From Ophiostoma sp. CBS 140.51 (Eukaryota > Ascomycota > Sordariomycetes > Ophiostomatales > Ophiostomataceae): a stretch of DNA of 39,838 nucleotides. Below, piece by piece: positions 29,140-39,510 of the stretch (position 1 is its first letter; each line of letters starts with the position of its first letter). The stretch is from positions 1-39,838 of the forward strand of contig JANSLP010000300.1 of NCBI GenBank assembly GCA_029298735.1. The letters run 5' to 3'. Below the pieces are notes generated by a model. It had not been told where the DNA came from, did no database searches, and saw only the letters and a list, made by a program, of their open reading frames with translations. Both the position numbers and the translations under genes were made by a program.

Positions 29140-29940
29140 ATCGGATGGCTAGATTTTGCGCAAAAAATATAGTCCCAAACATGTCCAAATACAACGCAAT
29201 GTGCAAGCCAAACTACCAAAGACGTTTCCCTCAATGTGTCTGGCCTTGGAAAGCAATCATGGCAGTTGAATGTGGTTTCGTGTAGAATGCGCAGCCGGAT
29301 GGTCAAAGTACTGACCTCCTGGGTGGCTAGATTGTATGGCATCAGATCACCACTTGACCAACAGAAACACAAACGGTATGCCCAAAGCCACGTCTAGAAA
29401 TGAGGTATAAATGTTCTATGCAATGCAATAGCAACAGTCCGTAACTCAGAACACTTGTCTGCTCGTCGAGCAGAAGAAAGACATCAGCTTGTGATTGTAT
29501 GGTGTACGTGAGAACAGTATGTTTTGTAGAGTGTGTATATGCCGCCGATAGGCATAGCCGCCCGTATCGTATATCCCCAATACACAGGCGAAAGTGCAAA
29601 AGACTTGTTTTCAAGCGTAGCCGACCCTGGAGGGAGTGATGGAAGTTGGAATTGGTGCCTTGGGAAGTCTGCAGCGGACTGGTCAAAGTGCTGGTCTCCT
29701 GGGTGGCTGTATAGTGTGACGTCGGAGCTACTGCCAAAGGTCACACATACAAGCGAAATGCTCGAAGACGCGTGAAGAAACAATGTAGAATCAAAGTTTA
29801 CAGCCTTGATTGCAATAATACATGCCTCGTAGCAGTTGTGTGATAGTCGAGTCGGTTCTCGATGGTATGTTGTGGGTGTAGAATGTGTTTCGTAGAGTAT
29901 GTATATGCCATCAATGTCCATGGCCACCAGTATAGAACAG
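29140..29940 (-). repeat. Diverged tandem repeat, unit about 366 bp, remnant of a repeated coding sequence
   Basis: Landmarks recur: ggtcaaagt with ctcctgggtggct (29301-29326 and 29681-29706), and gtatatgcc following a gtagagt-t motif (29535 and 29901, offset 366 = 122 codons). On the minus strand copy 2 reads DVTLYSHPGDQHFDQSAADF, then RHQFQLP. In the matching frame copy 1 reads SSHPGGQYFDHPAAHSTRNH and IQLP before a stop. GIYILYETHS and GIYTLYKTYC are the third and second copies of another segment. Similarity at protein level suggests a once-translated array, now broken. Confidence 0.65.
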
Positions 29941-29947
29941 CTCCCCC

Positions 29948-31016
29948 TTATTTACCACACCGGTGTTTCTCGATCCAGTCGTCGTTGGCAAGCTCGGCAG
30001 CGGTTTCTCGCTTCTCGGGCATCCATTCAATCATCAGCCGCATCAGTTGTAAGAACATGGCTCAGTCTTCGGGATCGTCGTCTTTTCGGGTTATCTCAAT
30101 AGTCTCCCATGTTCGTGGAGGTGGGATAGAGATGTGTTTTTGACTGTACACCGGTCAACCAGCCCTAGTGGCGGTGGACACAGCAGAGAGATGATGCTGG
30201 CCAGTGGACACGGCTGCGGTATTTGTTGTCTTTTAGATCTGTGTAGTCAAACAAATGACCACCCGTGGCCCCAACCTGACACAGGTCGCAGGCCATGCAT
30301 CCGACGTTCCAAAATGTCCGCGGGGGACGACCAGGGGATCTCGAGCATCGTCTCGGGTGAGCGATAGTGTATCCCAGTGACTCGGGCATTGCAATAGCCT
30401 GGGAGGTGTAGATGTAGTGGCTGTTGGCAACCTCCTTCCCCGGCGACAGATCGTCCATCTCTTGTTGTTCAAACTCTTGTAAGACAGGATCCCGTGGGTC
30501 AATGCCGTACGCTAGGCTATCGGCCTTGATGTCGGTGTGGACGAGGCGGCACACCGTGTGCAAGAAGTCGAGGGCCAGGAGGAGAGGTCGGAGCGTCATT
30601 GCCGTGAGTAACGGGGTAAACCGTCGAGTGTCGTTCATGTACAACAGATCGCGCGCCGTGTCCCAGAGAGGGGCGTGGACAAGACACTGGTGAGAGTCGC
30701 CGGCTGGCGACGTGATAGGAGGGAGGTGGTCGAGGACAGAACGGACGGCATGGCGGCCGGGGTGGGAGGACGATGCAGCCACAGCTTGGATCTTGTAGTA
30801 TGTGTTGATCTCATTGTTGGCGTGCTGGCCCAGATCCTGGTCGCGAATAAACACTTTGAGTGTGACGTGCTGTCGTTGTCAATACCGTATGTCGTAATAA
30901 AAGGGAATGTCTTCCTGCACCTTGGTGGACGCGTCAATGCGAGGGAATGTGGTCGGAAATACGCGCGGGGCCAACGGCGGCCGCAGTCGTTTCAGCCATT
31001 TGGTGAAGACGGGCAT
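29948..31016 (-). pseudogene. Decayed SRPK-like protein kinase
   Basis: Segments of a fungal SRPK-type kinase occur in order on the minus strand, but in several frames. The N-terminus starts at ATG 31016 (MPVFTKWLKRLRPPLAPRVF) and runs to FYYDIRY, then a TGA at about 30880. QHVTLKVFIRDQDLGQHANN (the strand with the catalytic Lys), LHTVCRLVHTDIKADSLAYG (catalytic loop with HTD) and TFWNVGCMACDLCQ follow. ASIISLLCPPPLGLVDRC is in a different frame. RKDDDPED, a TGA, then LMRLMIEWMPEKRETAAELA and NDDWIEKH end at the stop 29950-29948. The Gly-rich loop and the DFG region are missing or scrambled. Multiple stops and shifts mean it cannot make a working kinase. The tandem repeat begins immediately downstream. 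Confidence 0.8.
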
Positions 31017-32092
31017 GCTGTTTGTATTGGAGGTGCGATTGTCGAAGAGGAAGGGAGGAAACGTCACAAACGCACGCGTTCGCAGACGAAGGATTATCTT
31101 GGCCAACGACCAGGCCGTAAGGCAGGATGTTCTGCATGTTGCATGCATGTAAGCTGAGAACGGATACTCCTCCCTGGCTGGTGGCCTTGCATCTTGTTGT
31201 CGTATGCGCAGTAGAAACTCGTGCAAAATAAAGACAAATTTGGTCAACGACATATTTGTAGAGTATTTGCAAAACTGTGCGTGTTGATAATATGCCAAAT
31301 TACAGAGCTATTGTACTGGCCTTGTCAAGTACCTCGTCCTTCCGAACAACATGTCTAGCAATTAAGCACCACAGCAGACACGATGTATCGCTTGCTTTTT
31401 GCTTTGTGAATCTTTGTTTGCAAAATGTTTATGACCCAATTTGAATTTGTACGTTGGGTGATTCCTTTACAAACACGCGCATAACTGCATGTACACATGT
31501 ATCTTGCCCGGCCACTAATACGGACAATCAAGCTTCACGCAGGGAACATTTGGCCATGCCAGGTATACATCCTACACCGCCATATTCGAGATGTGCTTCC
31601 TATCCAACTCAAACTACGATCTCACTCGCTTATGTAAACTTTACCATAGCTCTTAGATGAATTTATTTGGCGTTGAAGTCATATTTTCCGTCCTTAAGCC
31701 CCCCTTTAGTGAATAATTCTTGGGCTGTTGTATGTACTGTTCGAAGTACAACGAGTTCACCGCTTCTGGCAAATAATCAGGAATATCTCGACGGCCACTA
31801 CATGAAAATAAATAAAATTTGTATTCCCATTGTCCTCATAAACGGCAGTTTATAGTCAACCCAGTTTCGTATGCAATTAGACTTGGGTTGACAAAGAAAA
31901 CACTGCTGGTTGTTGGCTGTCGCCTCGTTTCTGTCTGTTGGCTGTTGATGCCTTTCGCGCGCCCGCAGTTTCAAAACTGGCTCGTTTGAGAATGGCCGAG
32001 TGGTCCATGGCGCTAGGCCCATGGAGTCTGCCATTAGTCCGTCCTATATATAGCAGACAAAGTCGCTCTAGTCCCACAAAAAAATCGAGCAA
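31017..32092. other. Gene-poor region upstream of the kinase relic and tRNA
   Basis: No intact gene is seen. The relic's minus-strand frame runs on upstream to 31298 but without recognisable content. A tRNA-like D-arm sequence lies at 31993-32017. Confidence 0.5.
31993..32017 (+). other. tRNA D-arm-like (box A-like) fragment
   Basis: Reads TGGCCGAGTGGTCCATGGCG followed by CTAGG, nearly the D-arm and box A region of class II tRNAs (Leu/Ser pattern TGGCCGAGTGGTxxAxGGCG). No T-arm/box B (GTTCAAATC-like) follows before the real tRNA at 32093, and no acceptor stem can be formed, so it is at most a tRNA remnant. Confidence 0.4.
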
Positions 32093-32174
32093 GGTGGGAT
32101 GCCAGAGTGGTCTAATGGGTATGATTAGAAATCATATGGCTTCGGTCGCGTGAGTTCAAATCTCACTCCCATCG
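32093..32174 (+). tRNA. tRNA-Ser (anticodon AGA)
   Basis: An 82-nt class II cloverleaf. The acceptor stem GGTGGGA pairs with TCCCATC (one G-T pair), followed by discriminator G as in serine tRNAs. The D-stem is CCA/TGG. The anticodon stem TATGA/TCATA encloses the loop TTAGAAA, giving anticodon AGA (read as IGA after editing), which decodes UCU, UCC and UCA. A long variable arm (TGGCTTCGGTCGC) is typical of Ser. The T-stem GTGAG/CTCAC has the loop TTCAAAT. There is no intron. A T-rich stretch (ttttctttttg) from 32178 suits RNA polymerase III termination. Confidence 0.95.
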
Positions 32175-32177
32175 TCG

Positions 32178-32192
32178 ATTTTCTTTTTGTTC
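32178..32192 (+). terminator. RNA polymerase III T-run terminator after tRNA-Ser
   Basis: Two T-runs (tttt and ttttt) begin four bases after the mature tRNA end, the expected place for Pol III termination. Confidence 0.7.
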
Positions 32193-35100
32193 GACATTTT
32201 TTGCGGCTTTTTTAACGAGCTGTAAACGATGCAGAATCTTGCCACGATTCTGGAAATGTTGTTTTCGATTCATTTTGATTTTTTGTTGGTTTTTTTTACT
32301 GCAAGGCTGATCTACTGATCGACATGTGCCGTGTGGTGACGGAAAGGAATAGGTTTTTTTTGTTCGCGACTTTTTCTCTCTTTTTTTTTTGTTTTTTTTA
32401 TAAAGTAGATAAATAAATTAAAAAAATAGAAATAAAAAGAAAAAATGAGTACGAAAAACAGTTAACACATGAGAAGCGACACCCACTCTTCATGGACTTC
32501 ATGATCGCACGACAAATCCTGGGCAATCCGGGCAGTCTTGTCCTGTATGCACTGTCTGCATTGCGACGGGTCTAGATCACAGCCTTGTAGTTTGTAGTTT
32601 GTAGTTGATGCCTTGCATTGCAGTATTGGTCGGTTGCTGTGTCTACTAGAAATCTTGTGTTTGTTCCTGTGTTTAGTTTCAATACTTATTTTCAATACAA
32701 GATCCCTTGCATCGACCTCTCGGCTCCGTGTGGTTCAGCGCGGTCACGGCGGCTAGCATGAAAGATGCAGCCCGAATGGGAACACTCCAAGAGGTTGTAA
32801 TGGCTGGGGATCTGGGCAAGCCACAATGTGCTCTTTAAATACAGGCAATCAAACAAAAGAATAAGAAACAAAAAGACAAAGGCAGGGGAGAACAAACGAC
32901 GTGTAAGATGAAAACCAGTTGCGGGATCTACAACGACCGACGTCGTTAAAATTGAGACGGCGAAGCAATAACAGGCAATAAACAAAGAGCTGGCGGGAGC
33001 CTTTCAAGTGGCAAGCCTCCCCCAGATGTTGGCCGGCGGAGAAGGAGTCCAGAGATGAAGATAAGATGCTTTCATATGACACTCATGTATGAAGAAGAGA
33101 AGCAGCGAGACAAAATCCATGCCAAGACTGGAGAAGGTTGGGGATGAAGTGAGCTGAGAATATTCTGCGCTGTGACTTGTAGTACATGCAAGGAGAGTAA
33201 AATGTAAGACATATTGGAACGTTGGTGGCGTTTGCAGATGAGGAGGGAAGACGAGACATCAACGGAAGACGAAGAACATAGAATCAGAAGAAGCAATGTG
33301 AGGCGCAGACCAGCTACACATACAGCAAAATCGAGTCACGGCACACTTCACTTTTCCTTGGTCATTCACTTGGCCGCAGCCTGGGCAGTGAATAACCCCT
33401 CATTTACAGAGGGTGAGCTGTGATATTGATTGACCTTTGAACGGAGCACTTTGGTCACTCGCAGTCGCCTGGCTGCACCCCATAATGTAACGACGGGAGA
33501 GGAAGCGACGTAGGAGAAATTGATGAAAACACAAAGAGAAGATCGACCAAAGTTTACCCTTTGCCTTCTCGCTTCACACTCCAAATGCCGTCTGCCGACC
33601 AGCCGGGGTGCAGTCGACTGGGAAGAAGTCAGAACGAGAAAGTTGGGACCTGGTCGTAGGCGAAGCCTTGGTATTGGCAGACAATCCACGAAAGTGACTG
33701 CAGACACGGGACGAGTTGCCACAAACGAAGCGCGGCATGGGGGCTGATGGAGGGGGAGGGGACAAAGCTGTTACCAACGGAAATAAGATCGAGCACGAGA
33801 CAGGCCTACCTCCCACGACAGCAAGGCATAGATTCATGAAAGCAACAATGGAAATCTGTTCAGAAGTCGTTGACGATTTGTGAAAAAGTCGACAAAAACG
33901 TGGTGATCGGCAGGACCCTCGGACAAGACTTACAAGCAGTGTCCCACAATGTCTAGCGGGCTCTGTCAACGGCTTGTTTCTGTTAGTGTTCTGCATCCTT
34001 TCAGTGAACTTTGTGTTTATTTTCTCACTGTCCTGACACCCCTGTTCTCACGTGGGGGGCTGGACTGGCCCTGGAAGGCTCGATGAAGCCTTTTGCTATG
34101 GGGCATCTTTGAACAAGCCTAAACTGGCGCAAGGCACTGGCGTCGTTTTTCTCTGACCCAGAAGACGAAGGAGCCTCAACACTAACACCGTCGGTGATGG
34201 CGTTTGCGACCATCTCACTGGTATTCTACAGAGAAAACAAGCGTCTCAACGACTTTCACGGACGTGAGATGCCGGTCGGTGGAGACTGAGTGACGACAAC
34301 TTTCTGCTTTTGTCCTTCCTTCGACAAACCTACTGGGAACATGCGGATGGACACAGACGACCAGACCAGATGTCCGGTATCCAAAAGCTCCGAGAGCACC
34401 CACATACACTCGCACCTTCTACCATAACAAGGGTGCTCCTGGTCATCTCTGTCAACGATGAGAACCCCACCACGCCGGCCGCCGAAAGCGCTTCCAGGAA
34501 TTTACGGCTGAAAAAGTAAAGCAGGAAAAGAAAAAAACATTCGACACAAGACATGGACAAGAGAGCTGTTGGTTGTCAAAGGTGTGGCGTGGCATTTCTT
34601 GGGATGCCTGGGCGTCTGAGGCGGGTCCCGTTGTGCCGTCTTTCCTTGGCGGGTGTGTCCTGTCGTGCACACTTCCTTTTCTCGCCTTGTTCTTTTCTGT
34701 CTCTCCCCATCCCAGGGATCGGCGCCGGTGCCGCGGGTGGGGATGGTGGTGGGTGTGGCAGCATGACGCCAATAAAGTGCTTTTCTCCGTGCAGGAAAAG
34801 GACGACACGAAAGACACGAAAGACAGGTCCTGAAAAAGGCAAAAGCCGCAGAAAGAAGAAAATACACAGCTCCCCAACGTGCATTTCTGTTGTCTGCACT
34901 TTGCTTTCCATCCTCTGCCGTCCGGCCAAGACCTGCACTTTCTTGAGTCGTACCGGGGAAAACGTGCCCCTCTTTTCTGAGGGTGTGATACACTTGTCTC
35001 TGCCAAAGCCTTGCCGAAATGGCCTCCGATGGGTGGACGCGGGAAGGACACGACCTTGAAAGGGTGTGCTGCCGTCGAGCTGATGGACAGAATAAATAAA

Positions 35101-35405
35101 AGAGCAGAGAACGGCACAGCTGCACACATCTGTCGTACTTTTATCTCTCCTCTTCTTCCACTTAATTGTGAATCTTCAACTGAGCACCGACCATGCTCTA
35201 AGAGCCGCAAAATCTGTGTGCGTCCACGTTTTCGATCTGTGTAAGTTCGAGTTGGACCCCTGTTCTCATTGTCAACATTCACGATGCAACCGCTTCCACA
35301 AAACGCACTTTACTCTACACTCCTTCTCTCTCAACAACACATTACTGACACCATGCAGTCTTTTCATGCTCACAATTTAACTCGCCCTTCACAACATCCG
35401 CCGCC
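32193..35405. other. Long gene-poor region upstream of the second sugar porter
   Basis: About 3.2 kb without a supported gene. T-rich then A-rich homopolymer-like sequence occupies 32280-32450. A triplicated ttgtagt motif lies at about 32583-32602. The minus-strand open frame at 34452-35282 (276 codons) is rich in Ser, Cys, His and Arg with no motif and overlaps similar frames in the other phases, so I do not call it. The last few hundred bases before 35406 are C/T-rich and likely form the leader of the sugar porter. Confidence 0.5.
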
Positions 35406-37015
35406 ATGACGAACACGGCCGCCCTCATGTCCAAGGCGTCTCGCCGCCTGCACGGCTTCTGCATCTTTTTTGCTCTGGGGTCGCTGGTGTGGGGGTAAGC
35501 CATTCACTCACTCTGGCGATGATTTATTCACTCTCCTTACTAAGCTCTTACCCTCACTTTAGCTACAATGTCGGCATCATATCGTCCATTCTCGTCCACC
35601 CGGGCTTCATCAAACAGCTCCACAGCCTCGACGCTGCCCACAAGGGCGTCATCACCGCCATCTACTACTTGGGCACCTGGACGTCGTACATTTTCTTGTC
35701 ACGCGCCGCCAGTGACTACCTGGGCCGGCGGTATGCCGCGCTGCTCGGCACCTTTATCATCTGCATCGGCTCAGCCCTCCAGGCGGGCGCTACGGGCGGC
35801 GGTGCCTATGCCATGGTGATTGCAGGCCGCATCATTGCCGGTGTAGGTGTCGCCATTGTCAGCACGGGTGTCCCGCTGTACCAGAGCGAGATTGCCCCTG
35901 CCAAGCAGCGAGGGCGCTTCGTCGTGATGAACCACATTGGCATGGTCGGCGGCCTCGCCATTGGCTTCTGGGTCGGGTATGCCATGACCTTTTGGGACAC
36001 ACCGCGCGGCAACTCTGTCGGCTGGCGTGTCTCCTTGTCGGTGCAGTTTCTCCCTGCCGTCGTTTTTATGATAGGCCTGCCGTTCCTCCCGGAAACGCCG
36101 CGCTGGCTCGTCGAGCATGACCAGTTGGAGCGGGGCAGGGCTGCCCTCTACTACCTGAGGGAAGGCATGTACTCACCCGAGGACACACAGCACGAGTTTG
36201 AAGAAATTTGTGCCGACGTGGCCGAGTTCCGAGCCTCGGGTCTCAACTGGACCTCGCTGTTCCGCGAGCCGTCGCTCCGCAGCCGCCTGTGGCGCGCCGC
36301 CCTGCTCCAGTTCATGGCCCAAATGTGCGGCGCCACCGCCATGAAATACTACCTGCCGACACTCTTCAAGGCATTGGGTCTGGGGACCAGACTCTCCCTT
36401 CTTGCCGGTGGTATCGAGAGTACCCTCAAAATTGGATGCACGGTCCTCGAGATGCTGATTATCGACCGCATCGGCCGCCGCATCACCCTGACGGCCGGCG
36501 CGGCCGTCATGTCCGTCGCCATGCTGATTAATGGGGCCCTCCCCCTCGCCTACCCGGGCAATGTCAACCGTGCCTCCGACTATACCTGCATTGTCTTTAT
36601 CTTTATTTATTCGCTCGGCTACAGTATGGGCTTCGGTCCCGCCTCGTGGGTGTACGGCAGTGAAATCTTCCCTACGAGCCTGCGTGCCCGCGGCCTCAAT
36701 TTCTCAGCGTCCGGTGGCGCCATCGGATCCATTGTCGTCGCCCAGGTCTGGCCCGTCGGGATTGCCAACCTGGGCTCGCGCATCTACTTTTTCTTCATGG
36801 CCATCAACATTGTCTGTGTGCCCATCATCTGGTACTGCTACCCTGAGACCAAGAACTTGGCACTGGAAGAGATGGATGCTCTGTTCGGGAAGGTGTCCGT
36901 ACACCACGACGAGGAAGAGAGAGTTGTGGCAGGCTCATCCGGGTCACCGGAGCCGCATGCTGAACGTGTCGTTGTACGGACCGACCGTGACGGGACTAAG
37001 CTGGTGCACGACTGA
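35406..37015 (+). CDS. MFS sugar porter (second in the window)
   Basis: Encodes 513 residues from exons 35406-35494 and 35563-37015. The 68-nt intron has donor gtaagc and acceptor tttag and lies just after the first helix. Splicing gives ALGSLVWGYNVGIISSILVH, the expected helix-1 region. Signatures: YLGRRYAALLG, LPETPRWLVEHDQLERGRAA, IIDRIGRRITLTAG and YPETKNLALEEMDALFG. Twelve helices of normal length indicate a functional plasma-membrane proton-coupled sugar transporter. It belongs to a different clade from the porter at 261-1889 (YNVG instead of FDGS-NG in helix 1), so the two are not recent duplicates. Specific substrate unknown. Confidence 0.93.
35495..35562 (+). other. Intron of the second sugar porter
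   Basis: A phase-2 intron of 68 nt with donor gtaagc, branch-like ttactaag about 20 nt before the end, and acceptor tttag. It places GG before C to encode Gly in the helix-1 motif. Confidence 0.85.
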
Positions 37016-37581
37016 GGCTTCACTATTGTGGAGCTCTCTTGATGTGTATGTGTAGGGTGTCCGCGTTTGTGTGATGTCCTCATGGATGTTGTCTAGTTGC
37101 ATGACGACTATTTTCAACAAAGTGTATTTCTGCGTGTTTGCACTGTTGGTGCTGAGTAGTCTATGCGGCAACCTTGCATATCTGTGTACTAACAACGTGT
37201 TGTGACTCACAAACCTCTGAATTATAGAATCACGTGATGTCTGAAGCCTCGTGGTACAATATATACAGCAATACACATGCCACTTGTCTCCCTGCTTACG
37301 TATTCAACAACAGTAGCCCTAATATGACCTTGTAGTAAGCAGGGTATTTGGACATAAAATTTCTTGTCGCACAACACAAATTCTATTTTGTTGCTGCTGT
37401 TGTTGTTGTTTTATTTTTTTCACATACTCCAGATCTTTCCCGTGGTCTACAACTCAACAACATAGCTCCCGCGGCGACTTCACACCTCCTTTTCTAGATC
37501 GCAGCTTCGCGCAGCTTCATTCCCCCGAAAAAGGCACGACCTCGCGTTTTAGCCGTTTCAAAGTTCATAGCGTTGCCCGCG
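37016..37581. other. Intergenic region before the caspase-like gene
   Basis: About 0.57 kb. It contains the 3' side of the sugar porter gene, a TATA-like atatat at about 37259 and a (ttg)n stretch at about 37388-37410. No gene is seen. It is the probable promoter of the next gene. Confidence 0.5.
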
Positions 37582-39510
37582 ATGTTGACCCCTCGGGTTT
37601 CGTTGACCATGAACGGGCATGTCACCGACGACAAGTTACGGTCCCGTCAGTTCATCACCAGGACGCCGCCGCGAATCACACCCAAAACCCGGATTATCGC
37701 CGCAGCCCACCCTACTTCCATAAGCGCAGATCCTAGGGACGATGGTTGGTTCATTTCGGACTTCTATGCTTTTAATTACCTGCTGTACGGCCAAGGACAA
37801 TCTCAAGTCTGGCTCACAGCCGCCGTAAGTTATACGAGTGGCCCCTTTCGACTAGATCTCTACTAACGTGATTCACAGAGACCCGAGGCCCTGCTAGAAA
37901 AGTACGGCAATTATTTGCACGGCAACCCTTTCCAAGACCGAAAAGTCGTCCTAAGCAAGGAGCTGCTGGAAAGCAATGAGCTCACAGAGGTGACCTATGT
38001 CCGCCCCTGCCACATCATCCAACGTCTTCTAGATGAAGTGAAACTAGCCACCGAACAAGCGAAGAGGGACGGTGGCTCCGTCCTTCTGATGGTATTCTGC
38101 CACGGTAATAACTCGACGTCGCTGGGCCTCGACGGTACCGGGAAGACAGAACTTACCATTACCAGACTGCAGGGCGTTCTGGAGCCATACGTCCCCGTGT
38201 GCCTTCTAACAACTGCCTGCTATTCGGGCGGTTGGAGTGTCAGCAAGGATATAAACATTTCGACCATGACAGCGGCCTTGGAATCTGATGTATCTCTCAG
38301 CTGGCCAAGATCGACCAGAATGGGGCGCGCAGCCGGTTCGGTATTCGCGGCATCGGTTATTTCCGCACTCGCGAGAACAGCGGACAAATTTCCCCAAGAC
38401 GACAACGAGGCAATGTCTGTAAAGGACCTCAGCCCGCATAACCCGAACGATCCTTCTTCCCCAGACCTCAACACGCCCTTGCAGATCTCCACCTACAACT
38501 CGTTCTGCCGGTCCATCTGGCAATCTTGCCAGAGTCTGTACCGGCTCTGGCAGAAGCAACATAACTTCTCGTTCAGCGCCCAGGGCGACGAGTGGGAAGA
38601 GCCATGGACGCGGATGACAGGAATGACACTCAAGGAATACGGAGCTCGATGGGATAAGCTGGAGACGGTTCCATACACCGGATCCGAGGAGATCAAGAGC
38701 CACCTGGACCCCTCTCCCGACAATCCTTATTTTCTGGGGACTTCGACTCTTGTTCTGGCCGCTGGGGGGCACCGCCCTTCTCACGACTGTACCTACGACG
38801 CATTTGTCGGACCATTCTTGGAGAGCCTCCACAGCAACAACATTAAAGCTATGGTGCAACTGTGGCGCGGCACCTGCCCAGGAGACGATGCTTACGGACA
38901 CGGCCCCGGGTTTGCGTACTATTTGGAGAAATGCATGGAAACTGGGAAGGCTACGCCGATAACCGTGTATGATCTGGAAGAGGACGAGGATCCGACCCCC
39001 ATGATGTTTTATGACGTCGTTGAGATCTTAAAATACCGATGGAACATGGCTGCTCTGGCTGAAGACATCCTGGAAACACTCGACTTGCCCCACCCAGCAA
39101 ACCAAAGCTGCCTGATGTGGAACCGAGCGTTTTGGGAAAAGGAGTGCTGTATCAAGTACTCTGTTAGTAGCGACGACAGGAGACGGAAGTTTAGCGTTAT
39201 CCTTGGTCATTTCAGCAAGGACACAGAAAGTTGCCCAGAGATGTTAAAGATGATTCGACCCGTAGCGGAGCAAGGCCCGATCTTCCCCCGGTTTATCCAC
39301 TACCTCGCGGCGGGCATCACGGAGGGACTCTACCAAGTCCCACTAGGTGTCATAGAGAGCCAAGAAGCTGTCCAGGACCGGGCCATGTTTTTAACGACGG
39401 CCGCGCTGGACCGAGTCCACGAGGCGGTCCTTTTTCACCAGCAGACAGCCATCAACGACCCCGAAGTGCGTAGACGAGGCCGCGAATGGGCGTTGGTAAT
39501 GCGGCAGTAG
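37582..39510 (+). CDS. Predicted caspase-fold (clan CD-like) cysteine hydrolase
   Basis: Encodes 624 residues from exons 37582-37824 and 37879-39510. The 54-nt intron has donor gtaagt, branch tactaac and acceptor cacag, and splices QVWLTAA to RPEALLEKYGN. The N-terminal 200 residues show the order expected of a caspase-like fold: a hydrophobic strand ending in the catalytic-type His, GGSVLLMVFCHGN (His156), then a strand ending in the nucleophile-type Cys, VPVCLLTTACYSGGW (Cys195), 39 residues later. This H-G ... AC-S-G pattern is shared by caspases, metacaspases and legumain-like peptidases. The remaining 400 residues are mostly helical with no family I recognise. ATG 37582 is the first in frame; Met at 37609 is an alternative. 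There is no signal peptide or membrane segment. The substrate and any partner are unknown. Confidence 0.72.
37825..37878 (+). other. Intron of the caspase-like gene
   Basis: A phase-0 intron of 54 nt with ideal signals: gtaagt, tactaac, cacag. Its presence and quality argue that the gene is expressed rather than a relic. Confidence 0.88.

Noticed and set aside
34452..35282. Minus-strand 276-codon open frame
   Set aside because: No motif. The other two minus-strand frames over the same bases are also largely open (207 and 183 codons), so openness is not informative here; composition is erratic (Cys, His, Arg, Ser).
261..37015. The two sugar porters as a duplicated pair or a sugar-use cluster
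   Set aside because: They differ in helix-1 signature and exon structure, lie 33 kb apart, and have no catabolic enzymes beside them.
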